A stretch of 64,000 nt of DNA, taken from NCBI GenBank assembly GCA_026018925.1, contig JAKSZU010000032.1:1-64000 (forward strand). Direction: 5' to 3'. The notes under the pieces were generated by a model that made no database searches, had not been told where the DNA came from, and saw nothing but the letters and a program-made list of their open reading frames with translations. Position 1 is the stretch's first letter; every line of letters starts with the position of its first letter. Position numbers and translations under genes: made by a program. Origin of the DNA: Tupaia tana. Its lineage: Eukaryota; Chordata; Mammalia; Scandentia; Tupaiidae. Below are positions 11,801 through 26,800 of the stretch, piece by piece.

Positions 11801-14800
11801 AGCTCAACCCCAACCCTAACCTGGACCTGAGGCTAAAACCGACCGTAACACTGAACCGAAAACTAAGAGTAGCCCTAAACTTACTCCCTCAAACTAAGTT
11901 CAATCCTCACCTAACCTGAAGCCTAACTGAAACCATAGACCTAACCCTAACCCAAGGCGGACACCTTAAGCTCAACCACAAGCCTAAAATGGCCATGACG
12001 CTAACTCCCACCATAACAGTTACGCGAAAACTAACAGTAGACCTAAACTTACTCCCTCAAACTAAGTTCAAACCTAACCTAACCTGAAGCCTAAATCAAA
12101 CCATACACCTAACCCTAACCCTAGGAGGACACCTTAATCTCAACCCCAACCCTAACCTGACCATCACGCTAAATCCAACCGTAACACTGAACCGACAACT
12201 AACAGTAGCCCTAAACTTACTCCCTCAAACTAAGTTCAAACCTAACATAACCTGAAGCCTAACTCAAACCATAGACCTAACCCTAACCCTAGGCGGCCAC
12301 CTTAAGCTCAACCCCAACCCTAACATGGCCCTGACGCTAACTCCAACCATAACAGTTACCCGAAAACTAACAGTAGCCCTAAACTTACACCCTCAAACTA
12401 AGTTCAAACCTAACCTAACCTGAAACCTAAATCAAACCATACACCTAACCCTAACCATAGGCGGACAACTTAAGCTCAACCCCTACCCTAACCTGACCCT
12501 CACGCTAACTCCAACCGAAACACTGAACCGAAAACAAACAGTAGCCCTAAACTTACACCCTCAAACTAAGTTCAAACCTAACCTAACCTGAAGCCTAACT
12601 CAAACCATAGACCTAACCCTAACCCTAGGCGGACACCTGAAGCTCAACCCCAACCTTAATCTGACCCTGACTCTTACTCTAACCGTAACACTGAACCGAA
12701 ACTAACAGTAGCCCTAAACTTACTCCCTCAAACTAAGTTCAATCTTAACCTAACCTGAAGCCTAACTGAAACCATAGACCTAACCCTAACCCTAGGCGGA
12801 CACCTTAAGCCCAACCACAACCCTAAAATGGCCGTGACGCTAACTCCAATCATAACAGTTACCCGAAAACTAACAGTAGCCCTAAACTAACTCCCTCAAC
12901 CTAAGTTCAAACCTAACCTAACCTAAAGCCTAACTCAAACCATAGACCTAACCCTAACCCTACGCGGACACCTGAAGCTCAACCCCAACCCTAACCTGAT
13001 CCCGACTCTTACTCCAACTGTAACACTGAACCGAAAACTAACAGTAACCTAAACTTACTCCCTCAAACTAAGTTCAATCCTAACCTAACCTGAAGCCTAA
13101 ATGAAACCATAGACCTAATCCTAACCTTAGTCGGACACCTTAAGCTCAACCCCAACCCTAAAATGGCCCTGACGCTAACTCCAAACATAACAGTTACCCG
13201 AAAACTAACAGTAGACCTAAAATTACTCCCTCAAACTAAGTTCAAACCTAACCTAACCTGAAGCCTAAATCAAACCATACACCTAACCCTAACCCTAGGC
13301 GGACACCTTAAGCTCAACCCCAACCCTAACCTGACCCTCACGCTAAATCCAACCGTAACACTGATCCGAAAACTAACAGTATCCCTAAACTTACTCCCTC
13401 AAACTAAGTTCAAACCTAACCTAACCTGAAGCCTAACTCAAACTATATACATAACCCTAACCCTAGGCGGACACCTTAAGCTCCACCCCAACCCTAACCT
13501 GGCCCTGACGCTAACTCCAACCATAACAATTACCCGAAAACTAACAGTAGACCTAAACTTACTCCCTCAAACTAAGTTCTAACGTAACCTAACCTGAAGC
13601 GTATCTCAAACCATAGACCTAACCCTAACCCTAGGCGGACACCTTAAGCTCAACCCCAACCCTAACCTGACCCTGACGCTAACACCAACCATAACAGTTA
13701 CCCGAAAACTAACAGTCGCCCTAAACTTACTCCCTCAAACTAAGTTCAAATCTAAACTAACCTGAAGCCTAACTCAAACAATACACCGAACCCGAACCCT
13801 AGGCGGACACCTTAAGCTCAACCCCAACCTTAACCTGGACCTGAGGCTAAAACCGACCGTAACACTGAACCGAAAACTAACAGTAGCCCTAAACTTACTC
13901 CCTCAAACTAAGTTCAATTCTCACCTAACCTGAAGCCTAACTGAAACCATAGACCTAACCCTAACCCTAGGCGGACACCTTAAGCTCAACCACAAGCCTA
14001 AAATGGCCATGACGCTAACTCCCACCATAACAGTTACGCGAAAACTAACAGTAGACCTAAACTTACTCCCTCAAACTAAGTTCAAACCTAACCTAACCTG
14101 AAGCCTAAATCAAACCATACACCTAACCCTCACCCTAGGCGGACACCTTAATCTCAACCCCAACCCTAACCTGACCATCACGCTAAATCCAACCGTAACA
14201 CTGAACCGACAACTAACAGTAGCCCTAAACTTACTCCCTCAAACTAAGTTCAAACCTAACCTAACCTGAAGCCTAACTCAAACCATAGACCTAACCCTAA
14301 CCCTAGGCGGACACCTGAAGCTCAACCCCAAACCTTACCTGACCCTGACGCTATCTCCAACCGTAACACTGAACCGAAAACTAACAGTAGCCCTAAACTT
14401 ACTCCCTCAAACTAAGTTCAAACCTAACCTAACCTGAAGCCTAACTCAAACCATAGACCTAACCCTAACCCTAGGCGGACACCTGAAGCTCAACCCCAAC
14501 CCTAACATGGCCCTGACGCTAACTCCAACCATAACAGTTACCCGAAAACTAACAGTAGCCCTAAACTTACACCCTCAAACTAAGTTCAAACCTAACCTAA
14601 CCTGAAACCTAAATCAAACCATACACCTAACCCTAACCCTAGGCGGACAACTTAAGCTCAACCCCTACCCTAACCTGACCCTCACGCTAACTCCAACCGA
14701 AACACTGAACCGAAAACAAACAGTAGCCCTAAACTTAAACCCTCAAACTAAGTTCAAACCTAACCTAACCTTAAGCCTAACTCAAACCATAGACCTAACC

Positions 14801-17180
14801 CTAACCCTAGGCGGACACCTGAAGCTCAACCCCAACCTTAACCTGACCCTGACTCTTACTCCAACCGTAACACTGAACCGAAACTAACAGTAGCCTTAAA
14901 CTTACTCCCTCAAACTAAGTTCAATCCTAACCTAACCTGAAGCCTAACTGAAACTATAGACCTAACCCTAACCCTAGGCGGACACCTTAAGCCCAACCAC
15001 AACCCTAAAATGGCCGTGACGCTAACTCCAATCATAACAGTTACCCGAAAACTAACAGTCGCCCTAAACTAACTCCCTCAACCTAAGTTCAAACCTAACC
15101 TAACCTAAAGCCTAACTCAAACCATAGACCTAACCCTAACCCTAGGCGGACACCTGAAGCTCAACCCCAACCCTAACATGGCCCTGACGCTAACTCCAAC
15201 CATAACAGTTACCCGAAAACTAACAGTAGCCCTAAACTTACACCCTCAAACTAAGTTCAAACCTAACCTAACCTGAAACCTAAATCAAACCATACACCTA
15301 ACCCTAACCCTAGGCGGACACCTTAAGCTCAACCCCAACCCTAACCTGACCCTCACGCTAAATCCAACCGTAACACTGAACCGACAACTAACAGTAGCCC
15401 TAAACTTACTCCCTCAAACTAAGTTCAAACCTAACCTAACCTGAAGCCTAACTCAAACCATAGACCTAACCCTAACCCTTGGCGGACACATGAAGCTAAA
15501 CCCCAACCCTAACCTGACCCTGACGCTATCTCCAACCGTAACACTGAACCGAAAACAAACAGTATCAATAAACTTACACCCTCAAGCTAAGTTCAAACCT
15601 AACCTAACCTGAAGCCTAACTCAAACCATAGACCTAACCCTAACCCTACGCGGACACCTGAAGCTCAACCCCAACCCTAACCTGATCCCGACTCTTACTC
15701 CAACTGTAACACTGAACCGAAAACTAACAGTAACCTAAACTTACTCCCTCCAACTATGTTCAATCCTAACCTAACCTGAAGCCTAAATGAAACCATAGAC
15801 CTAATCCTAACCCTAGGCAGACACCTTAAGCTCAACCCCAACCCTAAAATGGCCCTGACGCTAACTCCAACCATAACAGTTACAAGAAAACTAACAGTAG
15901 ACCTAAAATTACTCCCTCAAACTAAGTTCAAACCTAACCTAACCTGAAGCCTAAATCAAACCATACACCTAACCCTAACCCTAGGCGGACACCTTAAGCT
16001 CAACCCCAAACCTAACCTGACCCTCACGCTAAATCCAACCGTAACACTGATCCGAAAACTAACAGTATCCCTAAACTTACTCCCTCAAACTAAGTTCAAA
16101 CCTAACCTAACCTGAAGCCTAACTCAAACTATATACCTAACCCTAACCCTAGGCGGACACCTTAAGCTCCACCCCAACCCTAACCTGGCCCTGACGCTAA
16201 CTACAACCATAACAATTACCCGAAAACTAACAGTAGACCTAAACTTACTCCCTCAAACTAAGTTCTAACCTAACCTAACCTGAAGCGTATCTCAAACCAT
16301 AGACCTAACCCTAACCCTAGGCGGACACCTTAAGCTCAACCCCAACCCTAACCTGACCCTGACGCTAACTCCAACCATAACAGTTACCCGAAAACTAACA
16401 GTCGCCCTAAACTTACTCCCTCAAACTAAGTTCAAATCTAAACTAACCTGAAGCCTAACTCAAACAATACACCGAACCCGAACCCTAGGCGGACACCTTA
16501 AGCTCAACCCCAACCCTAACTTGGACCTGAGGCTAAAACCGACCGTAACACTGAACCGAAAACTAAGAGTAGCCCTAAACTTACTCCCTCAAACTAAGTT
16601 CAATCCTCACCTAACCTGAAACCTAACTGAAACCATAGACCTAACCCTAACCCTAGGCGGGCACCTTAAGCTCAACCACAAGCCTAAAATGGCCATGACG
16701 CTAACTCCCACCATAACAGTTACGCGAAAACTAACAGTAGACCTAAACTTACTCCCTCAAACTAAGTTCGAACCTAACCTAACCTGAAGCCTAAATCAAA
16801 CCATACACCTAACCCTAACCCTAGGCGGACACCTTAATCTCAACCCCAACCCTAACCTGACCATCACACTAAATCCAACCGTAACACTGAACCGACAACT
16901 AACAGTAGCCCTAAACTTACTCCCTCAAACTAAGTTCAAACCTAACCTAACCTGAAGCCTAACTCAAACCATAGACCTAACCCTAACCCTAGGCGGACAC
17001 CTGAAGCCCAACCCCAACCCTAACATGGCCCTGACGCTAACTCCAAACATAACAGTTACCCGAAAACTAACAGTAGCCCTAAACTTACACCCTCAAACTA
17101 AGTTCAAACCTAACCTAACCTGAAACCTAAATCAAACCATACACCTAACCCTAACCCTAGGCGGACAACTTAAGCTCAAC
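9990..17180 (+). repeat. 4,700-bp higher-order repeat (28 monomers), in copy A
   Basis: Rare variants recur at 4,700 bp: cacatgaagctaaac at 10,787 and 15,487, aagcccaaccac at 10,291 and 14,991, and ctaactcccaccata at 12,001 and 16,701. The repeat runs for about 1.5 units, beginning after the cttatgcttaacccccac monomer near 9,960 and ending near 17,180, where ccctaccc is replaced by ccagccc. It is itself composite: the ctaactcccaccata marker also occurs at 14,014, splitting the unit into 2,013 bp (12 monomers) and 2,687 bp (16 monomers). The few bases short of exact multiples of 168 come from fixed 1-bp deletions such as gtaacctaaac and ccgaaactaac, which mark particular monomers. Confidence 0.85.
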
Positions 17181-17813
17181 CCCAGCCCTAACCTGACCCT
17201 GACTCTTACTCCAACCGTAACACTGAACCGAAACTAACAGTAGCCCTAAACATACTCCCTCAAACTAAGTTCAATCCTAACCTAACCTGAAGCCTAACTG
17301 AAACCATAGACCTAACCCTAACCCTAGGTGGACACCTTAAGCTCAACCACAACCCTAAAATGGCCGTGACGCTAACTCCAACCATAACAGTTACCCGAAA
17401 ACTAACAGTAGCCCTAAACTTACTCCCTCAAACTAAGTTCAAACCTAACCTAACCTGAAGCCTAAATCAAACCATACACCTAACCCTAACCCTAGGCGGA
17501 CACCTGAAGCTCAACCCCAACCCTAACCTGATCCCGACTCTTACTACAACTGTAACACTGAACCGAAAACTAACAGTAACCTAAACTTACTCCCTCAAAC
17601 TAAGTTCAATCCTAACCTAACCTGAAGCCTAACTGAAACCATAGACCTAACCCTAACCCTAGGCGGACACCTTAAGATCAACCCCAACCATAAAATGGCC
17701 CTGACGCTAACTCCAACCATAACAGTTACCCGAAAACTAACAGTAGACCTAAAATTACTCCCTCAAACTAAGTTCAAACCTAACCTAACCTGAAGCCTAA
17801 ATCAAATCATACA

Positions 17814-20800
17814 CCTAACCCTAACCCTAGGCGGACACCTTAAGCTCAACCCCAACCCTAACCTGACCCTCACGCTAACTCCAACCGTAACACTGAACCG
17901 AAAACTAACAGTAGCCCTAAACTCACTCCCTCCAACTAAGTACAAACCTAACCTAACCTGAAGCCTAACTCAAACCACAGACCTGACCCTAAACCTAGGC
18001 GGACACCGTAAGCTCAACACCAACCCTAACCTGACCGTCACGCTAACTCCAACCATAACACTGAACCGAATAGTAACAGTAGCCATAAACATACTCCCTC
18101 AAAATAAGTTCAAACCTGACCTAACCTGAAGACAAACTCAAACAATAGACCTAACCCTAACCCTAGGCGGACACCTTAAGCTTAACCCCAACCCTAACCT
18201 GACCCTGAGTCTAAATCCAACCGTAACACTGAAACGAAAACTAACAGTAGCCCTAAACTTACTCTCTCAAACTAAGTTCAATCCTAACCTAACCTGAAGC
18301 CTAAATGAAACCATAGAGCTAACCCTAACCCTAGGCGGACACCTTATGCTTAAGCCCCAACCTAACCTGACCCTGAGGCTTACTCCAACCGTAACAGTTA
18401 AACGAAAACTAACAGTAGCCCTAAACTTACTCCCTCAAACTAAGTTCAAACCTAACCTAACCTGAAGCCTAAATCAAACCATACAACTAGCCCTAACCCT
18501 AGGCGGACACCTTAAGCTCAACCCCAAACCTAACCTGACCCTGACGCTTACTCCAACCGTAACAGTTAACCGAAAACTAACAGTAGCCCTAAACTGACTC
18601 CCTCAAACTAAGTTCAAACCTAACCTAACCTGGAGCCTAAATCAAACCATGGACCTAACCCTAACCCTAGGCGGACACCTCAAGCTAACCCTGACCCTGA
18701 CGCAAACTCCAAACATAATACTGAACCGAAAACTAACAGTAGCCCTAAACTTACTCCCTCAAACTAAGTTCAATCCTAACCTAACCTGAAGCCTAAATGA
18801 AACCATAGACCTAACCCAAACCCTAGGCGGACACCTAATGCTTAACCCCAACCCTAACCTGACCCTGACGCTTACTCCAACTGTAACAGTTTACCGAAAA
18901 CTAACAGTAGCCCTAAACTTACTCTCTGACACTAACTTCAAACCTAACCTAACCTGAAGCCTAAAAAAAACCATACACCTAACCCTAACCCTAGGCGGAC
19001 ACCTTAAGCTCAACCCCAACCCTAACCTGACCCTCACGCTAACTCCAAACATAACACTGAACCGAAAACTAACAGTAGCCCTAATCTTACTCCCTCAGAC
19101 TAAGTTCAAACCTAACCTAACCTGAAGCCTAACTCAAACCATAGACCTAACCCTAACACTAGGCGGACACCTTGAGCTCAACCCCAAACCTAACCTGACC
19201 CTGGCGCTTACTCCAACCGTAACAGTTAACCGAAAACTGACAGTAGCCCTAAACTTACTCCCTCAAACTAAGTTCAAACCTAACCTAACCTGAAGCCTAA
19301 CTCAAACCACAGACCTAACCCTAACCCTAGGCGGACACCTTAAGCTCAACCCCAACCATAACCTGACCGTCACGCTATCTCCAACCGTAACACTGAACCG
19401 AAAAGTAACAGTAGCCCTAAACTTACTCCCTCAAACTAAGTTCAAACCTAACCTAACCTGAAGCCTAACTCAAACAATAGACCTAACCCTAACCCTAGGC
19501 GGACACCTTAAGCTTGACCCCAACCCGAACCTGACCCTGAGGCTAAATTCAACCGTAACAATGAACCGAAAAATAAAATAGGCCTAAACTTACTCCCTCA
19601 AACTGAGTTCAAACCTAACCTAACCTTAAGCCTAACTCAAACCATAGACCTAACCCTAACCCTAGGCGGACACCTGAATCTCAACCCCAACCCTAACTTG
19701 ACCCTGACGCTATCTCCAACCGTAACACTGAACCGAAAACTAACAGTAGCCCTAAACTTACTCCCTCAAACTAAGTTCAAACCTAACCTAACCTGAAGTC
19801 TAACTCAAACCCAGACCTAACCCTAAACCTAGGTGGACACCTTAAGCTCAACACCAAACCTAACCTGACCCTCACGCTAACTCCAACCATAACACTGAAC
19901 CGAATACTAACAGTAGCCATAAACTTACTCCCTCGAACTAAGTTCAAACCTAACCTAACCTGAAGCCTAACTCAAACAATAGACCTAACCCTAACCCTAG
20001 GCGGACACCTTAAGCTTAACCCCAACCCTAACCTGACCCTGAGTCTAAATCCATCCGTAACACTGAAATGAAAAGTAACAGTAGCTTTAAACTTACTCCC
20101 TAAAACTAAGTTCAATCCTAACCTAACCTGAAGCCTAAATGAAACCATAGACCTAACCTAACCCTAGGCGGACACCCTAAGCTCCACCCCAACCCTAACA
20201 TGGCCCTGACGCTAACTCCAACCATAACACTTACCCGAAAACTAACAGTCGCCCTAAACTTACTCCCTCAAACTAAGTTCAAACCTAACCTAACCTGAAG
20301 CGTATCTCAAAACATAGACCTAACCCTAACCCTAGGCGGACACCTGAAGCTCAACCCCAACCCTAACCTGACCCTCACGCTAACTCCAACCGTAACACTT
20401 ACCCGAAAACTAACAGTAGCCCTAAACGTACTCCCTCAAACTAAGTTCATAACTAACCTAACCTGAAGCCTAACTCAAACCATAGACATAACCCTAACCC
20501 TAGGCGGACACCTTAAGCTCAACCCCAACCCTAACATGGCCCTGACGCTAACTCCAACCATAAGAGTTACCCGAAAACTAACAGTAGCCCTAAACTTACT
20601 CCCTCAAACAAAGTTCAAACCTAACCTAACCTGAAGCCTAACTCAAACCACAGACCGAACCCTAACCCTAGGTGGACACCTGAAGCTCAACCCCAACCCT
20701 AACCTGACCCTGACGCTATCTCCAACCGTAACACTGAACTGAAAACTAACAGTAGCCCTAAACTTACTCCCTCAAACTAAGTTCAAACCTAACCTAACCT

Positions 20801-23800
20801 GAAGCCTAACTCAAACCATAGACCTAACCCTAACCCTAGGCGGACACCTTAAGCTCAACCCCAACCCTAACATGGCCCTGACGCTAACTCCAACCATAAG
20901 AGTTACCCGAAAACTAACAGTAGCCCTAAACTTACTCCCTCAAACTAAGTTCAAACCTAACCTAACCTGAAGCCTAACTCAAACAACAAACCTAACCCTA
21001 ACCCTAGGCGGACACCTGAAGCTCAACCCCAACCCTAACCTGACCCTGACTCTTACTCCAACCGTAACACTGAACCGAAAACTAACAGTAGGCCTAAGCT
21101 TACTCCCTCAAGCTAAGTTCAAACCTAACCTAACCTGAAGCCTAACTCAAACCATAGACCTAACCCTAACCCTAGGCGGACACCTTAAACTCAACCCCAA
21201 CCCTAACCTGACCCTCACGCTATCTCCAACCGTAATACTGAACCGAAAACTAACAGTAGCCCTAAACTTACTTCCTCAAACTAAGTTCAATGCTAACCTA
21301 ACCTGAAGCCTAAATGAAACCATAGACCTAACACTAACCCTAGGCGGAAACCTTAAGCTTAACCCCAACCCTAACCTCACCCTCACGGTAACTCCAACGG
21401 TACCACTGAACCGAAAACTAACAGTAGCCCTAAACTTACTCCCTCGAGCTAAGTTCAAACCTAACCTCACCTGAAGCCTAACTCAAACCACAGACCTAAC
21501 CCTAACCCTAGGCGGACACCTTAAGCTCAACCCCAATCCTAACCTGACCCTGACGCTAACTCCAGCCATAACACTGAACCGAAAACTAACAGTAGCCCTA
21601 AACTTACTCCCTCAAACTGAGTTCAAACCTAACCTAACCTGAAGCCTAACTCAAACCATAGACCTAACCCTAACCCTAGGCGGACACCTTAAGCTCAACC
21701 CCAACCCTAACCTGACCCTCACGCTATATCCAACCGTAATACTGAACCGAAAACTAACAGTAGCCCTAAACTTACTTCCTCAATCTAAGTTCAATCCTAA
21801 CCTAACCTGAAGCCTAAATGAAACCATAGACCTAACACTAACCCTAGGCGGAAACCTTAAGCTTAACCCCAACCCTAACCTGACCCTCACGGTAACTCCA
21901 ACCGTACCACTGAACCGAAAACTAACAGTAACCCTAAACTTACTCCCTCATACTAAGTTCAAACCTAACCTAAGCTGAAGCCTAAATCAAACCATACACC
22001 TAACCCTAACCCTAGGCGGACACCTGAAGCTCAACCGCAACCCTAACCTGACCCTGACTCTTACTCCAACCGTAACACTGATCCGAAAACTAACAGTAGC
22101 CCTAAACTTACTCCCTCAAGCTAAGTTCGAACCTAACCTCACCTGAAGCCTAACTCAAACCACAGACCTAACCCTAACCCTAGGCGGACACCGGAAGCTC
22201 AACCCCAATCCTAACCTGACGCTGACGCTAACTCCAACCATAACACTGAACCGAAAACTAACAGTAGCCCTAAACTTACTCCCTCAAGCTAAGTTCAAAC
22301 CTAACCTAACCTGAAGCCTAACTCAAACCATAGACCTAACCCTAACCCTAGGCGGACACCTTAAGCTCAACCCCAACCCTAACCTGACCCTCACGCTATC
22401 TCCAACCGTAATACTGAACCGAAAATTAACAGTAGCCCTAAACTTACTTCCTCAAACTAAGTTCAATCCTAACCTAAACTGAAGCCTAAATGAAACCATA
22501 GACCTAACACTAACCCTAGGCGGAAACCTTAAGCTTAACCCCAACCCTAACCTCACCCTCACGGTAACTCCAACCGTACCACTGAACCGAAAACTAACAG
22601 TAACCCTAAACTTACTCCCTCAAACTAAGTTCAAACCTAACCTAACCTGAAGCCTAACTCAAACCATGGACCTAACCCTAACCCTAGGCGGACACCTGAA
22701 GCTAAACCCCAACCCTAACCTGACCCTGACGCTATCTCCAACCGTAACACTGAACCGAAAACAAAGAGTAGCCCTAAACTTACTCCCTCAAGCTAAGTTC
22801 AAACCTAACCTAACCTGAAGCCTAACTCAAACCATAGACCTAACCCTAACCCTACGCGGACACCTGAAGCTCAACCCCAACCCTAACCTGACCCTGACTC
22901 TTACTACAACTGTAACACTGAACCGAAAACTAACAGTAGCCCTAAACTTACTCCCTCAAATTAAGTTCAATCCTAACCTAACCTGAAGCCTAACTGAAAC
23001 CATAGACCTAACTCTAACCCTAGGCGGAAACCTTAAGCTCAACCCCAACCCTAAAATGGCCCTGAGGCTAACTCCAACCATAACAGTTACCCGAAAACTA
23101 ACAGTAGACCTAAAATTACTCCCTCAAAGTAAGTTCAAACCTAACCTAACCTGAAGCCTAAATCAAACCATACACCTAACCCTAACCCTAGGCGGACACC
23201 TTAAGCTCAACCCCAACCCTAACCTGACCCTCACGCTAAATCCAACCGTAACACTGAACCAAAAACTAACAGTAGCCCTAAACTTACTCCCTCAAACTAA
23301 GTTCAAACCTAACCTAACCTGAAGCGTATCTCAAAACATAGACCTAACCCTAACCCTAGGCGGACACCTTAAGCTCAACCCCAACCCTAACCTGACCCTG
23401 ACGCTAACTCCAAACGTAACACTGAACCGAAAACTAACAGTAGCCCTAAACTTACTCCCTCAAACAAAGGTCAATCCTCACCTAACCTGAAGCCTAACTG
23501 AAACCAGAGACATAACCCTAACCCTAGGCGGACACCTTAAGCTCAACCACAAGCCTAAAATGGCCGTGACGCTAACTCCCACCATAACAGTTACGCGAAA
23601 ACTAACAGTAGACCTAAACTTACTCCCTCAAACTAAGTTCAAACCTAACCTAACCTGAAGCCTAAATCAAACCATACACCTAACCCTAACCCTGGGCGGA
23701 CACCTTAATCTCAACCCCAACCCTAACCTGACCATCACGCTAAATCCAACCGTAACACTGAACCGAAAACTAACAGTAGCTCTAAACTTACTCCCTCAAA

Positions 23801-26800
23801 CTAAGTTCAAACCTAACCTAACCTGAAGCCTAACTCAAACCATAGACCTAACCCTAACCCTAGGCGGACACCTGAAGCTCAACCCCAACCCTAACCTGAC
23901 CCTGACGATATCTCCAACCGTAACACTGAACCGAAAACTAACAGTAGCCCTAAACTTACTCCCTCAAACTAAGTTCAAACCTAACCTAACCTGAAGCCTA
24001 ACTCAAACCATAGACCTAACCCTAACCCTAGGCGGACACCTTAAGCTCAACCCCAACCCTAACATGGCCCTGACGCTAACTCCAACCATAACAGTTACCC
24101 GAAAACTAACAGTAGCCCTAAACTTACACCCTCAAACTAAGTTCAAACCTAACCTAACCTAAAACCAAATCAAACCATACACCTAACCCTAACCCTAGGC
24201 GGACAACTTAAGCTCAACCCCTACCCTAACCTGACCCTCACGCTAACTCCAACCGAAACACTGAACCGAAAACTAACAGTAGCCCTAAACTTGCTCCCTC
24301 AAAGTAAGTTCAAACCTAACCTAACCTGAAGCCTAACTCAAACCATAGACCTAACCCTAACCCTAGGCGGACACCTGAAGCTCAACCCCAGCCCTAACCT
24401 GACCCTGACTCTTACTCCAACCGTAACACTGACTGAAACTAACAGTAGCCCTAAACATACTCCCTCAAACTAAGTTCAATCCTAACCTAACCTGAAGCCT
24501 AACTGAAACCATAGACCTAACCCTAACCCTAGGTGGACACCTTAAGCTCAACCACAACCCTAAAATGGCCATGACGCTAACTCCAAACATAACAGTTACC
24601 CGAAAACTAACAGTAGACCTAAACTTACTCCCTCAAACTAAGTTCAAACCTAACCTAACCTGAAGCCTAAATCAAACCATACACCTAACCCTAACCCTAG
24701 GTGGACACCTTAAGCTCAACCCCAACCCTAACCTGACCCTCACGCTAAATCCAACCGTAACACTGAACCGACAACTAACAGTAGCCCTAAACTTACTCCC
24801 TCAAACTAAGTTCAAACCTAACCTAACCTGAAGCCTAACTCAAACCATAGACCTAACCCTAACCCTAGGCGGACACATGAAGCTAAACCCCAACCCTAAC
24901 CTGACCCTGACGCTATCTCCAACCGTAACACTGAACCGAAAACAAACTGTAGCCCTAAACTTACACCCTCAAGCTAAGTTCAAACCTAACCTAACCTGAA
25001 GCCTAACTCCAACCATAGACCTAACCCTAACCCTACGCCGACACCTGAAGCTCAACCCCAACCCTAACCTGATCCCGACTCTTACTCCAACTGTAACACT
25101 GAACCGAAAACTAACAGTAACCTAAACTTACTCCCTCAAACTAAGTTCAATCCTAACCTAACCTGAAGCCTAACTGAAACCATAGACCTAACCCTAACCC
25201 TAGGCGGACACCTTAAGCTCAACCGCAACCCTAAAATGGCCCTGACTCTAACTCCAACCATAACATTTACCCGAAAACTAACAGTAGACCTAAAATTACT
25301 CCCTCAAACTAAGTTCAAACCTAACCTAACCTGAAGCCTAAATCAAACCATACACCTAACCCTAACCCTAGGCGGACACCTTAAGCTCAACAACAACCCT
25401 AACCTGACCCTCACGCTAAATCCAACCGTAACACTGAACCAAAAACTAACAGTAGCCCTAAACTTACTCCCTCAAACTAAGTTCAAACCTAACCTAACCT
25501 GAAGCGTATCTCAAACCATAGACCTAACCCTAACCCTAGGCGGACACCTTAAGCTAAACCCCAACCCTAACCTGACCCTGACGCTAACTCCAACCATAAC
25601 AGTTACCCGAAAACTAACAGTCGCCCTAAACTTACTCCCTCAAACTAAGTTCAAATCTAAACTAACCTGAAGCCTAACTCAAACAATACACCGAACCCGA
25701 ACCCTAGGCGGACACCTTAAGCTCAACCCCAACCCTAACCTGGACCTGAGGCTAAAACCGACCTTAACACTGAACCGAAAACTAACAGTAGCCCTAAACT
25801 AACTCCCTCAACCTAAGTTCAAACCTAACCTAACCTGAAGCCTAACTCAAACCACAAACCTAACCCTAACCCTAGGCGGACACCTGAAGCTCAACCCCAA
25901 CCCTAACCTGACCCTGACTCTTACTCCAACCGTAACACTGAACCGAAAACTAACTGTAGCCCTAAACTTACTCCCTCAAGCTAAGTTCAAACCTAACCTC
26001 ACCTGAAGCCTAATTCAAACCACAGACCTAACCCTAAACCTAGGCGGACACCTTAAGTTCAACCCCAACCCTAACCGGACCCTGACGCTAACTCCAACCA
26101 TAACAGTTACCCGAAAACTAACAGTAGCCCTAAACTTACTCCCTCAAACTAAGTTCAAACATAACCTAACCTGAAGCCTAAATCAAACCATACACCTAAC
26201 CCTAACCCTAGGCGGACACCTGAAGCTCAACCCCAACCCTAACCTGACCCTGACGCTATCTCCAACCGTAACACTGAACCGAAAACTAAAAATAGCCCTA
26301 AACTTACTCCCTCAAACCAAGTTCAAATCTAAACTAATCTGAAGCCTAACTCAAACAATACACCTAACCCTAACCCTAGGCGGACACCTGAAGCTCCACC
26401 CCAACCCTAACCTGACCCTGACGCTATCTCCAACCGAAACACTGAACCGTAAACTAACAGTAGCCCTAAACTTACTCCCTCAAACTAAGTTCACACCTAC
26501 CCTAACCTGAAGCCTAACTCAAACCACAGACCTAACCCTAACCCTAGGCGGACACCTTATGCTTAACCACACCCTAACCAGACCCTGACGCTTACTCCAA
26601 CCGTAACAGTTAAACGAAAACTAACGGTAGCCCTAAATTTACTCCCTCATGCTAAGTTCAAACCTAACCTAACCTGAAGCCTAACTCAAACCATAGACCT
26701 AACCCTAACCCTAGGCGGACACCTAAAGCTCAACCCCAAACCTAACCTGGCACGTACGCTAACTCCAACAATAACAGTTACCCGAAAACTAACAGTCGCC

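Larger units (their letters stand above)
707..17813 (+). repeat. 17.1-kb tandem duplication, copy A
   Basis: Unusual variants in this block recur 17,107 bp downstream. For example, actcactccctccaac at 814 pairs with 17,921, and the 195-bp stretch 4169-4363 is identical to 21276-21470. After a 1-bp difference near 4,837 (tactcctcat against tactccctcat) the offset becomes 17,108. The left edge lies between about 706 and 813, because the four diagnostic bases at 694-705 do not match copy B's equivalent and the next ones do. The block is about 102 monomers. Reading down both copies by eye I found roughly three to four dozen differences, so identity is about 99.8%, far higher than between neighbouring monomers. 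The cause is most likely a single recent unequal exchange or an amplification event; an assembly artefact must be kept in mind. Confidence 0.9.

Noticed and set aside
21276-21470. Identical 64-residue open frame on the - strand
   Set aside because: It is the same satellite stretch carried along in the 17.1-kb duplication (offset 17,107), so its conservation is duplication and not selection on a protein.
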